DNA of 64,000 nucleotides, from NCBI RefSeq assembly GCF_009857135.1, contig NZ_CP047318.1, positions 558,001-622,000 of the forward strand, given 5' to 3'. Each line of letters starts with the position of its first letter. Within the stretch, counting starts at the first letter, position 1. Origin of the DNA: Streptomyces sp. HM190. Lineage in GTDB: Bacteria; Actinomycetota; Actinomycetes; Streptomycetales; Streptomycetaceae. Below are positions 1-7,483 of this stretch, piece by piece. Position numbers and translations under genes: made by a program. Under the pieces are notes generated by a model, which saw nothing but the letters and a program-made list of their open reading frames with translations, had not been told where the DNA came from and did no database searches.

Positions 1-614
1 GGGGTGCCCGCGTGGACGATGCCGCCGGAGGCCATGCGCGCGGACCGCCGGTAGAAGCGGCGCTCCCGGTCGGCGGTGTCGACGGCGTCGGGCAGGGTGC
101 CCGCCACGATGTGCGGGACGAGGCTGTCGAACAGGTCGATGCCGACCTCGGCGGTCTCGTACGTCAGGGAGAGCGCGGTGGAGTGGTCGCGCACCGGGAA
201 CCAGCGTTCGAGGAGGACGCCGCCGGCGTCCACGGCCTCCGTCATCCGGTGCCATGTCGCCGCGTGCCGGGTGGCGCCCTCGTACAGGGCCCAGGCCGGG
301 ACGTGGCTGCCGGAGTAGCGGGGCAGGGGGCCGTCGTGGAAGTTGACCGCGGCGACCCGCGGGAGGTTCAGGACGTCCGCGGTCAGGATGCGGAAGTTGA
401 CGATGCTGAGCAGGTAGTCGAAGGGCCGGCGGGACAGGGTCGCCGCGAGGTCGGCGTGCGGGTCGAGCACCGGCACGTCGTGCTCGCCGGCCCACGCCAC
501 GACGGCGGTGTCGTCGCTGAGGACGCCCGCGACGTGTACGCCCGCGTCGAGCAGCTTCGCCGTGCACCGGGTGAGGACCCTGGTGCCTCCTATGACGTAG
601 CAGGTGGTCGTCAT
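1..614 (-). CDS. Formyltransferase-like enzyme (Fmt/PurN fold), 3' end cut by window start
   Basis: The N-terminal 204 residues are visible; the C-terminus lies outside the window. The formyltransferase catalytic triad is present: Asn91 and His93 in NFHDGPLPRYSG and Asp129 in HRMTEAVDAGG. The Asn-to-Asp spacing of 38 equals that of methionyl-tRNA formyltransferase. An N-terminal Rossmann-like strand (YVIGGTRVLTR) precedes it. The ATG overlaps the stop of the Rieske gene as ATGA, so the two are translationally coupled. A housekeeping fmt would sit beside def or rsmB; here the partners are a Rieske oxygenase and an FAD monooxygenase, so I infer an N-formylation step in a specialised-metabolite pathway. 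The substrate is unknown. Confidence 0.85.
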   Translation of the reverse strand, partial: MTTTCYVIGGTRVLTRCTAKLLDAGVHVAGVLSDDTAVVAWAGEHDVPVLDPHADLAATLSRRPFDYLLSIVNFRILTADVLNLPRVAAVNFHDGPLPRYSGSHVPAWALYEGATRHAATWHRMTEAVDAGGVLLERWFPVRDHSTALSLTYETAEVGIDLFDSLVPHIVAGTLPDAVDTADRERRFYRRSARMASGGIVHAGT

Positions 615-1813
615 GCTCCGCCCTCCGCCGCGGCGGGGCGGACCGGGTCGGTGCCCGCGCTCTCCGGCGTGCCGTCCGCGGTGCGGGCGGCGACCCAGGC
701 GTCGATCTGGGAGACGACCTCCTCGTCGAGGGAGAGCTGGCCCGGGGTCCACAGCGGGTTCGACAGACCGCGGTGGGTGCGCTCGCACATCTCCCAGTCC
801 TCGTAGTTCGCCTTGTCCCACAGGGCGAACACGGCCTCGTGGGAGAAGTCGTCCTTGGCGGTCTCGGAGGGGTGGAACAGCCAGAAGTGCCGTACGAAGC
901 AGGTTCCGGGGCTCTCGGGCCAGACCCACTGCATCATCACGTAGTCGGCGGTGAACCCGAACAGGAGGTTGGGCAGGATGGTGATCCAGTTGATCCGCTG
1001 CCGGTCGGCCTCGGGCACGAGCGGCAGCGGGGTGCGCCGGCTGCGCCCCGTCATGGACACGGAGTTGAAGCCGCTGCGGATGGACTGCCAGGCCCCGACG
1101 ATGTCGCCCCGGAGGTCGTAGGTGCCGGCGTCGTCGAAGTCGGTGATGCGGTGCAGGTCCTTGTGGGCGGTCGGGAAGTGCAGGGACTCGTTGACGTTGT
1201 GGGCGACGAGCTTCCAGTTGGAGGCGACGGGATAGTCCTTGGCCTGGACGCACTCCAGGTCCGCGAGCGCGTAGACCCGCGCGAACTCGCCGAACTCGCC
1301 GAGGGCTTCGTCCAGGTCGGGGGCGTCGTCGGAGAAGGTGATGAAGACGACGCCGTGGCGGATCTCGGTACGGACGGGCAGCAGACCGTTCTTCTCCTTC
1401 TCGAAGAAGTGGTCGAAGTAGGTGCCGTTGAGGCTCTTGAGCCGGCCGTTGCGGTCGTAGACCCAGCAGTGGTAGAGGCAGACGAGGCTCTGCCGCTTGC
1501 CGCTGGGTTCCTCCACGAGCTTGTAGCCCCGGTGCCGGCAGTAGTTGTGGTACGCCTGGATGCCGTTGTCGCCGTGGAGGAGGAGGACGGAGCCGCTGCC
1601 GATGTTCAGCGTGCTGTAGGCGCCCTTCTCCTTCAGGCGGGAGACGTGGTCGACGGGGAGCCAGTGCCGGCCGTAGATGCGGGACATCTCCCGCTGGAAC
1701 TGCTCCTGGCCGGTGTAGAACTCGTGCGACCGGCCGATGCCACCGGACTCGAAGTACGGCCTCTGCTCGGTCTGCTCGCTGATGAGGTCGAACATGCTGG
1801 ACGCGCGCGTCAT
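611..1813 (-). CDS. Rieske non-heme iron oxygenase, alpha subunit type
   Basis: 400 residues. The Rieske [2Fe-2S] ligands are Cys92-x-His94 and Cys112-x2-His115 (CRHRGYK and CLYHCW). The mononuclear iron site is suggested by His212 and His217 in NESLHFPTAH, with a third acidic ligand expected near NYEDWEMC. The layout resembles the single-component GbcA/stachydrine-demethylase-like group more than ring-hydroxylating dioxygenases with a beta subunit, and no beta subunit, ferredoxin or reductase gene is beside it. The ATG at 1813 follows a GAGGGAG ribosome site; a longer open frame upstream only reads through noncoding sequence. Presumably it hydroxylates, demethylates or N-oxidises an intermediate shared with the flanking formyltransferase and FAD enzyme. 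Confidence 0.9.
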   Translation of the reverse strand: MTRASSMFDLISEQTEQRPYFESGGIGRSHEFYTGQEQFQREMSRIYGRHWLPVDHVSRLKEKGAYSTLNIGSGSVLLLHGDNGIQAYHNYCRHRGYKLVEEPSGKRQSLVCLYHCWVYDRNGRLKSLNGTYFDHFFEKEKNGLLPVRTEIRHGVVFITFSDDAPDLDEALGEFGEFARVYALADLECVQAKDYPVASNWKLVAHNVNESLHFPTAHKDLHRITDFDDAGTYDLRGDIVGAWQSIRSGFNSVSMTGRSRRTPLPLVPEADRQRINWITILPNLLFGFTADYVMMQWVWPESPGTCFVRHFWLFHPSETAKDDFSHEAVFALWDKANYEDWEMCERTHRGLSNPLWTPGQLSLDEEVVSQIDAWVAARTADGTPESAGTDPVRPAAAEGGA

Positions 1814-2280
1814 CTGCTGGGCTCCCTCGGGGTGAGGTGCGGGAAGGCGGTGGCGGAGGGCCCGGCCCGGGCCACGGGGCGTACGCACCGGGGTGCGACG
1901 GCCCCGGGAGTGCGCCCGCCCGTCCGGTGGCGGTCGGCGGCACGACTCCGTGCGGGTCGGCGGTACGGGGGCGGCTCGGAGCACGGGGAGGGCGGGACGG
2001 GCGCGGCGGCGCCGTACGTCACCCTGCCGGCGCGGCGTGGCGCGGGCTCCGGGGTTCCCGCCGCCCGGGGGGCACAGCGCATGGGCCGTGCGGCGGCGGG
2101 CGGGAGAGGGCGGGCGGCGGAGAGGCCGACGCGACCCGAGGGGGGCCATGGCCTCCCGGCGCGCGGCGCGTCGGGAGGGTGGCGGGACACCATGCCGCAC
2201 CGGACGCGGCGGTCGGCCCGAGCGCCCGGGCACGACGACCGCTCCCCGGCTGCCGCCGGGGAGGGTGCCGTCCGTCCGAG
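1814..2280. other. GC-rich gap inside the oxygenase cluster, no recognisable gene
   Basis: This 467-base gap separates the FAD monooxygenase from the Rieske gene on the same strand. Open frames exist on both strands but read as low-complexity Pro/Arg/Gly sequence without motifs or suitable ribosome sites. The ribosome site of the Rieske gene lies at the low-coordinate end. The gap may hold a separate promoter for the Rieske-formyltransferase pair, but no convincing -35/-10 pair was found. Confidence 0.5.
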
Positions 2281-3534
2281 TCAGGCGGCTGGGTCGTAGA
2301 CCCGCTCCTCCTCGGGTACGCCGGCGTCGTCGTAGAGACGTTCCAGGGCGTCCGGCGCGTAGATCTCGTAGTCGGGGACGACCCCGCCGATCAGGCCGAG
2401 CATCTTGTTGGTCCACTCCTGGCTGGCGCTCATCGCGCTCATCGTCGCCTTGAAGAACGGCGGGAGTTCGGTGAGTTCGCCGAGCGTGGTGGTGAAGTCG
2501 TAGACGCCGGCGCTCTCCTCGTCGCGCACCTTGTTGTACTCGGCGAGCGCCTCGTCCATGGGCCGCTGCCCGGCCAGTCCCTGGTGGATGCGTTCGGCGA
2601 GCAGCTCGCCGTGGAGGAGGGCGTCCGTGATGCCCCACCCGGTGTAGGGGTCCTTGTGGTAGCCCGCGTCGCCCACGAGAGCCCAGCCGGGGCCGTGGGC
2701 ACGGCGGTAGTAGTTGTCCGGGTAGCGCATGGGACGGAAGTCCTCCTCGCGCCGCCCGCTGTCGCGCAGTTGGGCGCCCATGTCGGGGTGGACGTCGTCG
2801 AAGACGGCCTGGAAGCGGGCCTCCACGTCGGTGCGGAAGTCCTTGAGCTGGGCTCGGGTGCAGATGACGGCCAGCATGGTCAGCCCGTCGTTGGTGGGCC
2901 AGCTGCCGAACCAGCGCTCGTGGAAGCCGGTCTTGTGGTGCAGGCCCCAGTCGAGTCCGCTGAAGTACGAGTAGTAGATGAATCCGGCCGCGGGCCGGAC
3001 GTTGTACAGCTCGGCGCCGACCTTCTTGGCGACCGTGGAGTGGAAGCCGTCGGCGCCGATGACCACCGACGCCCGGAACTCCCGCTCCGGTCCGTCGCCC
3101 TCCCGCCCCCGGATGCCGGTCACCCGGCCCTCGGAGGCGAGGACGTCGGAGACGGTGAAGTTCTCCAGCACCTCGGCGCCGGCCCTGCGGGCGGCGTTGA
3201 CCAGGATCTCGTCGAGCACGGTGCGGCGCGGGCAGTACACGGCGTCGAGGCCGTCGACGGGGTCGGCGAAGCCGTTGAGCTCGATGCCCCGGTACGCGTA
3301 GTGCATCTTGCGGAGCGCCGGGGTCTTCGCGTCGACGATCTCGTCGAGCAGTCCCCACTCGCGGAGCTTCAGCAGCCCCGCCTGGTGGATGTAGTGGGTC
3401 GAGACGGTGTCACTGGGGAAAGAGGACCGGTCCACCACCAGGACCCGGTGACCGAGGCGTGCCAGGAGCATGGCGACCGGAGAGCCGGCGCAGCGGGCAC
3501 CCACAACAATGACGTCGTACACGCGATCCCCCAT
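2281..3534 (-). CDS. FAD-dependent monooxygenase (geranylgeranyl-reductase/PHBH-like fold)
   Basis: 417 residues from the ATG at 3534; a TTG 15 bases upstream is possible but unsupported. The N-terminal dinucleotide fold reads VIVVGARCAGSPVAMLLAR followed by an acidic VVDR, and the FAD-ribityl motif is WALVGDAGYHKDPYTGWG. The overall pattern (CPRRTVLDEILVNAA, GADGFHSTVAKKVGA) fits class A flavin monooxygenases related to geranylgeranyl reductases and some tailoring hydroxylases. No halogenase WxWxIP motif is visible. It heads a minus-strand group with the Rieske and formyltransferase genes, so an oxidative tailoring step in a biosynthetic pathway is inferred; substrate unknown. A promoter candidate lies about 75-105 bases upstream. 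Confidence 0.88.
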   Translation of the reverse strand: MGDRVYDVIVVGARCAGSPVAMLLARLGHRVLVVDRSSFPSDTVSTHYIHQAGLLKLREWGLLDEIVDAKTPALRKMHYAYRGIELNGFADPVDGLDAVYCPRRTVLDEILVNAARRAGAEVLENFTVSDVLASEGRVTGIRGREGDGPEREFRASVVIGADGFHSTVAKKVGAELYNVRPAAGFIYYSYFSGLDWGLHHKTGFHERWFGSWPTNDGLTMLAVICTRAQLKDFRTDVEARFQAVFDDVHPDMGAQLRDSGRREEDFRPMRYPDNYYRRAHGPGWALVGDAGYHKDPYTGWGITDALLHGELLAERIHQGLAGQRPMDEALAEYNKVRDEESAGVYDFTTTLGELTELPPFFKATMSAMSASQEWTNKMLGLIGGVVPDYEIYAPDALERLYDDAGVPEEERVYDPAA

Positions 3535-3609
3535 GTTCAGGTCAGGCAACCGGAAGATAATCGGGCCCGGTTCCAGCGCACGTGGTCGGCGGCGCCGATA
3601 GTGACGTGA

Positions 3610-3639
3610 AGGCTATGAGTATCGGCCAACAAAGGTCAA
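3610..3639 (-). promoter_or_regulatory. Candidate promoter for the FAD monooxygenase
   Basis: On the minus strand TTGACC (3639-3634) and TAGCCT (3615-3610) are separated by 18 bases, a good match to an actinobacterial housekeeping sigma promoter. It would start transcription about 70 bases upstream of the ATG at 3534. Confidence 0.45.
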
Positions 3640-3958
3640 GAGAAGGTTAGAGGCGAGTCAATTGAGCATCGCGCCGATAAGGCGCCGGAATAAACAACTC
3701 CGCTCACATGCGAGAACATCGACGTCCACTATCAACCGTTATGACGGTTTCAGAATGGCGGTTTTGACCATACCTATGGCTTGCGTCACTCGCGAGGAGA
3801 CCTGGATCACAGCCACGCTCAGTAAGTGATGGCGCTTCCATGGAACACACGGCGTAGGTAAAGGAAGCGATTTGAGAAATGAACCTCCGCTCCGCCTTCC
3901 CGCTCGAATTACTCAGTTGACGTAACCCGAGAAGTTAGAAGAATAAATCGCGCCAACA
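3640..3958. other. AT-richer noncoding region with an inverted repeat
   Basis: No gene was seen. Local AT content is clearly above that of the flanks. AACCGT-TATG-ACGGTT at 3734-3749 is a perfect 6-base inverted repeat with a 4-base spacer, a plausible operator between the oxygenase cluster and the rightward genes. Confidence 0.45.
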
Positions 3959-4165
3959 GTGGCCGAATACTTCCGCAGCGGGCCGGAATCCGCGGATGCC
4001 TGCGGCAGACCCGCAGCCGGGAAGATCAAGAAGCCCTCGGTCGAGGTCTCCTACGACGGCAAGACCTGGCGCTCCGCCCGGGTGGCCCCTGTCGGCAAGG
4101 GATGGACCTCCCTGGTACGACACCCGGAAGGTCCCGGCTTCGTGTCCCTGCGCACCACCTGGGCG
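3959..4165 (+). pseudogene. C-terminal remnant of an S8 (subtilisin-like) secreted peptidase
   Basis: The frame starting at 3959 encodes about 65 residues, including VEVSYDGKTWRSARV and SLVRHPEGPGFVSLR. This matches the C-terminal beta-rich tail common in large Streptomyces S8 peptidases. No catalytic Asp/His/Ser domain lies upstream, and the expected ending (a TDxxGNTV-type strand) is lost after about 4163. The frame then runs on without a stop into the NDH-2-like gene, which has its own ribosome site and start. I read it as a gene scrap, not a fused domain. Confidence 0.6.
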
Positions 4166-4351
4166 CCGCCGGTGCCGCCGGTCGTCTCCACGCCCCTGTC
4201 CGCGGCCTTGTCGCCCCGGGCAGTGAGTGGACAGCCGGTCGAAAGCCCGCCCGGGCACGGTGATGTGTGTCCCCGAGACGTCCGGAGAACGGTCGCACGG
4301 CGCCGCTCGTTGCCGGCTGGCCGTTCCGTCGATTGCCCTCAAGGAAGTCGT

Positions 4352-5554
4352 ATGAAGAAGATCGTGATTCTGGGCGGTGGCTTCGCCGGCGTGTGGAGTG
4401 CCGCGGCCGCCATTCGGCTGCGCGACAAGCAGAACGTGCCGCGGCACGAACTGTCGGTCACCCTGATCAGCCCGAGCCCGGATCTCGTCATCCGTCCGCG
4501 CCTGTACGAACAGGTTACGCACGACGTCAAAGTGCCGCTGCGCAAGGTGCTGGGCACGCTCGGCGTGGACATCGTCACCGCGGCCGCGACCGGCATCGAC
4601 GTTCAGGCGTCGACGGTGACGCTCGACGGGGGTCATGAGCCCGTCCCCTACGACCGTCTCGTCCTGGCCGTCGGCAGCCGCGTCGTCCGCCCCGCGTTCC
4701 CGGGGTCCGAGGCGGTCCACGACGTGGACTCGATCGAGGCGGCCGAGGCGCTCCAGAGGCACCTGGACTCCCTGGCCGACACGCCCCCGTCGCGCGCTCG
4801 TTTCACGGCGGTCGTCGTCGGAGCCGGTTTCACCGGTCTCGAGGTGGCCACCGAGCTGGTCGGCCGGCTCCGCAAGCTGGCCTCCGCAGCCTCCGCGGCG
4901 GACGACGTACGCGTGATCCTGGTCGACAAGGCCGAGGTCGTCGGACCGGAACTGGGAGACGGCCCGAGGCCCGTCATCGAGGAGGCGCTCGACCGGCTGG
5001 CGGTCGAGCGCCGGACGGGAGTCACCATCGACTCGGTCGACGGTGACCGGGTGCGCCTCTCGGACGGCAGCGTCCTGGAGGCCGGGACGGTCGTGTGGAC
5101 GGCCGGCATGCGTGCCCACCCTCTGGCCGCGGAGGTGGCGGCTCCCCTCGACCGGCTGGGCCGGCTGCACGTCGACGAGTATCTGGCGGTGCCGGGCGCA
5201 CCGGGCGTCTACGCGGCCGGCGACACGGCGGCCCCCGAGGCGGCCCCGGGCCACCCGGTCACCCAGAGCTGCCAGCACGCGATTCCGCAGGGCAAGTACG
5301 CGGGGCACAACGCTGCGGCGAGTCTGCTCGGGGCGCCCCCGCTCCCGTTCCGTGCCGCGCCCTACGTCACGTGCCTCGACCTCGGTGCGCAGGGAGCCGT
5401 CTTCACCACGGGCTTCGAACGGACGGTCCTGCACACCGGTGAAACGGCCAAGGACATCAAGGTCAAGATCAACACCGAGTGGATCTATCCGCCGGTCAAC
5501 GACGTGGAGGCCCTGCTGGACCAGGCGAACCCGCAAAGCGCGCGGGCGTCCTGA
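4352..5554 (+). CDS. NAD(P)/FAD-dependent oxidoreductase, type II NADH dehydrogenase-like
   Basis: 400 residues. The start is ATG 4352, placed by AAGGAAG at 4341-4347; the open frame extends upstream only through a peptidase remnant. Two dinucleotide-binding folds are evident: VILGGGFAGVW near residue 5 for FAD and VVVGAGFTGLEVA near residue 155 for NAD(P)H. A typical FAD motif GVYAAGDTAA follows near residue 287. Family members move electrons from NADH to quinones at the membrane without pumping protons, or act as related pyridine-nucleotide disulfide oxidoreductases. A WrbA-like quinone reductase once lay directly downstream but is now broken, which fits a quinone-redox theme. Confidence 0.87.
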   Translation: MKKIVILGGGFAGVWSAAAAIRLRDKQNVPRHELSVTLISPSPDLVIRPRLYEQVTHDVKVPLRKVLGTLGVDIVTAAATGIDVQASTVTLDGGHEPVPYDRLVLAVGSRVVRPAFPGSEAVHDVDSIEAAEALQRHLDSLADTPPSRARFTAVVVGAGFTGLEVATELVGRLRKLASAASAADDVRVILVDKAEVVGPELGDGPRPVIEEALDRLAVERRTGVTIDSVDGDRVRLSDGSVLEAGTVVWTAGMRAHPLAAEVAAPLDRLGRLHVDEYLAVPGAPGVYAAGDTAAPEAAPGHPVTQSCQHAIPQGKYAGHNAAASLLGAPPLPFRAAPYVTCLDLGAQGAVFTTGFERTVLHTGETAKDIKVKINTEWIYPPVNDVEALLDQANPQSARAS

Positions 5555-5620
5555 CCCTGGCCGCATCACCCCCGAGCCCCGACCCCCCGTACCCCCCACA
5601 CCTATTCGAAGGAAACCCCT

Positions 5621-5923
5621 GTGACCACGAACGTCAAGCTCGCCGACGGGCAAGGAGTGCAGCGGCTTCGTCACCACCGCCGCGGCCCACGGCGGCCAGG
5701 AGTCGACCCTGCTCGCGCTCCACAACTCGATCCACCACTTCGGCGGCATCCTCGTCGCGCCCGGCTTCACGGACCCGGTCAAGTTCGCCGACGTCAACCC
5801 CTGGGCACGTCCCACGTGGCCGGTCAGGGGGTCAACGCGGTCGACGAGACGACACGCAACACCGCCCACCACCAGGCCGAGCGTGCGATCCGGATCGTGG
5901 CCGCCCTGAAGTCCGGCCTGTAG
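5621..5923 (+). pseudogene. Broken WrbA-like flavodoxin/NAD(P)H:quinone oxidoreductase
   Basis: A GTG at 5621 with GAAGGAAA upstream starts VTTNVKLA, then the frame shifts. The next frame encodes CSGFVTTAAAHGGQESTLLA and a segment with HHFGGILVAPGFTDPVKFA, both diagnostic of WrbA-type flavodoxins. A second shift near 5803 returns to the first frame for GTSHVAGQGVNAVDE and the C-terminal helix. At about 100 codons against roughly 200 for the family, most of the N-terminal half is also deleted. Two frame changes plus an internal deletion make function very unlikely. It lies 66 bases after the NDH-2-like gene and was probably once in its operon. Confidence 0.8.
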
Positions 5924-6120
5924 GCCGCCTGCGCCGAAGCGGCGGACGGACCGACGGCTTTCCGGCCCTCTCACGCACCGCCGTCACCCGGGAAGCGGAC
6001 ACCGCGCCGGGGTGACGGCTGTGCCGTAGGCGCAGGCGGGGGACGGCCCGCCGCTCCGGCGGACGACGCTTCCGTTCTCTGCGGCACGGCAGAGACCCCA
6101 CCCACGACAGGAGACACCCA

Positions 6121-6632
6121 GTGACGCCGGCGATATCGGTTCCTCCGTCCGGGGTCGGATCATCACCCCCGCCGGGGAGTTCCGGAACCGGATCGCGGGT
6201 GCCGCCACCTTCAAGGTGGCCAATCCGGGCTCCGCGCGCTTCTGGTTCGACACCCGGACGGCCCAGACCAGGCTGCTCGGCCGGGACGACGCCTTCAGCG
6301 CCATCGGCCTGACCGCCGGCCCCGGCGTGAGTGACGCCGAACTCCGCGCGAACACGGTCGCCCGCCTGGGCGCGTTCGCCGGTGCCTACACGGTGCGGAC
6401 CAAGGCGGAGTGGGCCGCTGACCAGAAGCCCTGCACCCACATGGTGGTGAGCGGCTGGCGCCCGGCTCGGCCACGAGCGGGGCACCACCCGTGCGGCTGG
6501 AACCCCGCCTGCCGCCCGACGCCAACGTCGTTCGGACGTGACGGCCCCGGCTCCCCTCCACCTCCGGCTCGGGCAGCCGGCCTCCGGGTGTCATGGCGCG
6601 GGCTTTTCAGAACGTGGAACCCAGTTCCCTGA
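6121..6632 (+). pseudogene. Unidentified frameshifted small gene
   Basis: A ribosome site (AGGAGA at about 6110) precedes a GTG at 6121, but that frame ends at 6312 with Pro/Ser-rich junk. The plausible protein lies in the frame beginning at 6123: DAGDIGSSVRGRIITP, then an Ala-rich stretch, FKVANPGSARFWFDTRTAQT, and GAFAGAYTVRTKAEWAADQ. So the good start and the good coding sequence are out of frame by two. The 3' end overlaps the convergent gene at 6607. I do not recognise the family. It may be a small beta-barrel or SnoaL-like domain that has decayed, or a sequencing indel near 6125 in an otherwise intact gene. Confidence 0.4.
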
Positions 6633-7218
6633 CATGGTTCTCGGCGAGCCGGTAGGACAGGGCGGCCTCCGGTGCAGCGGGATCGTGGCGGAGGAGGACC
6701 TGCCTGACCTCCTCCATGCCGGACCACCGAAGCCACGCTTCGAGACCGGTGGGGGACGACGTGCCGTCCGGCGGCGTGGGCCCGTAGCCGGAACCGGTCC
6801 GGATGATCGCGGCCTTGCGCTGGGTGAGCAGTCCGCGTGCCGCGTCGTCGGGCCGGTAGAGCAGGCCCGGCTGTGAGACCACGTCGATGAACTGTTTCAG
6901 CACGTAGGGCATGTCCCCGTTCCAGACCGGCACGCTGAAGAGGTAGTGCCGGTGCGCGGCGAACCGTTCGAAGGTCTCGGTGACCGCGGCCCATGCCTCT
7001 TCCTGCGGGCCTCCCAGTTCCTGACCCGCCAGTATCCCCGCGCGTGCGCCGACGGCGGTCGGGCCGAACGCGGGCAACGTCCCGTCCCAGAGGTTGAAGG
7101 TGTCCACGACGGCCGTCGGATGCGCTTCGCGATAGGCGTCCAGAAAGACATCGGCCAGGGCGAGCGACAGGGAGGCGGTGGCCCGGGGAGAGCAGACGAC
7201 GTGCAGAAGGCTGTCCAT
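6607..7218 (-). CDS. FMN-dependent NADH-azoreductase/flavodoxin-fold NAD(P)H oxidoreductase
   Basis: 203 residues from ATG 7218; the open frame continues upstream without a better start. The flavodoxin-like pattern includes the N-terminal strand LLHVVCSPR followed by a Ser-rich FMN phosphate loop, the active-region motif SVPVWNGDMPYVLKQFIDVV (azoreductases typically have PMYNFxxPxxLKxxxD), and AAIIRTGSGYG. Such enzymes reduce azo or quinone compounds with two electrons from NAD(P)H. The gene is convergent with the broken unidentified gene to the left and has the SARP-type regulator upstream on the same strand, 265 bases away. Confidence 0.85.
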   Translation of the reverse strand: MDSLLHVVCSPRATASLSLALADVFLDAYREAHPTAVVDTFNLWDGTLPAFGPTAVGARAGILAGQELGGPQEEAWAAVTETFERFAAHRHYLFSVPVWNGDMPYVLKQFIDVVSQPGLLYRPDDAARGLLTQRKAAIIRTGSGYGPTPPDGTSSPTGLEAWLRWSGMEEVRQVLLRHDPAAPEAALSYRLAENHVRELGSTF

Positions 7219-7483
7219 GGCACACCCCGTGTCGGTGACGTCGCGATGGAGGCGATTACCGTCAATGACGGCTTTTGCCTGTTTGGCTCTGCCACCACCG
7301 TCGGGGTTCTCTCTGTCCGTGTGCTGTCCACCCACTGTCCGGCTCGATCGGCGGGGGTACGCGGGCACCGTATCGGCCTCGGCCTTCCACCGGATGCCGC
7401 GGGCGGCGGACCGGCATGGAGCGCTGAGCGCCGTTCGGGCCACATCGTTCACCCTCGCCGGCGGGTGGACGGTCGGGCGGTCG

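Noticed and set aside
1810..2193. 127-codon minus-strand frame between the Rieske and FAD genes
   Set aside because: Low-complexity Pro/Arg/Ala sequence, no ribosome site and no motif; typical of random open frames at this GC content.
1837..3609. Long plus-strand open frame (about 590 codons) opposite the FAD monooxygenase
   Set aside because: Val/Gly/Asp/Glu-rich antisense shadow of a gene with clear motifs on the other strand.
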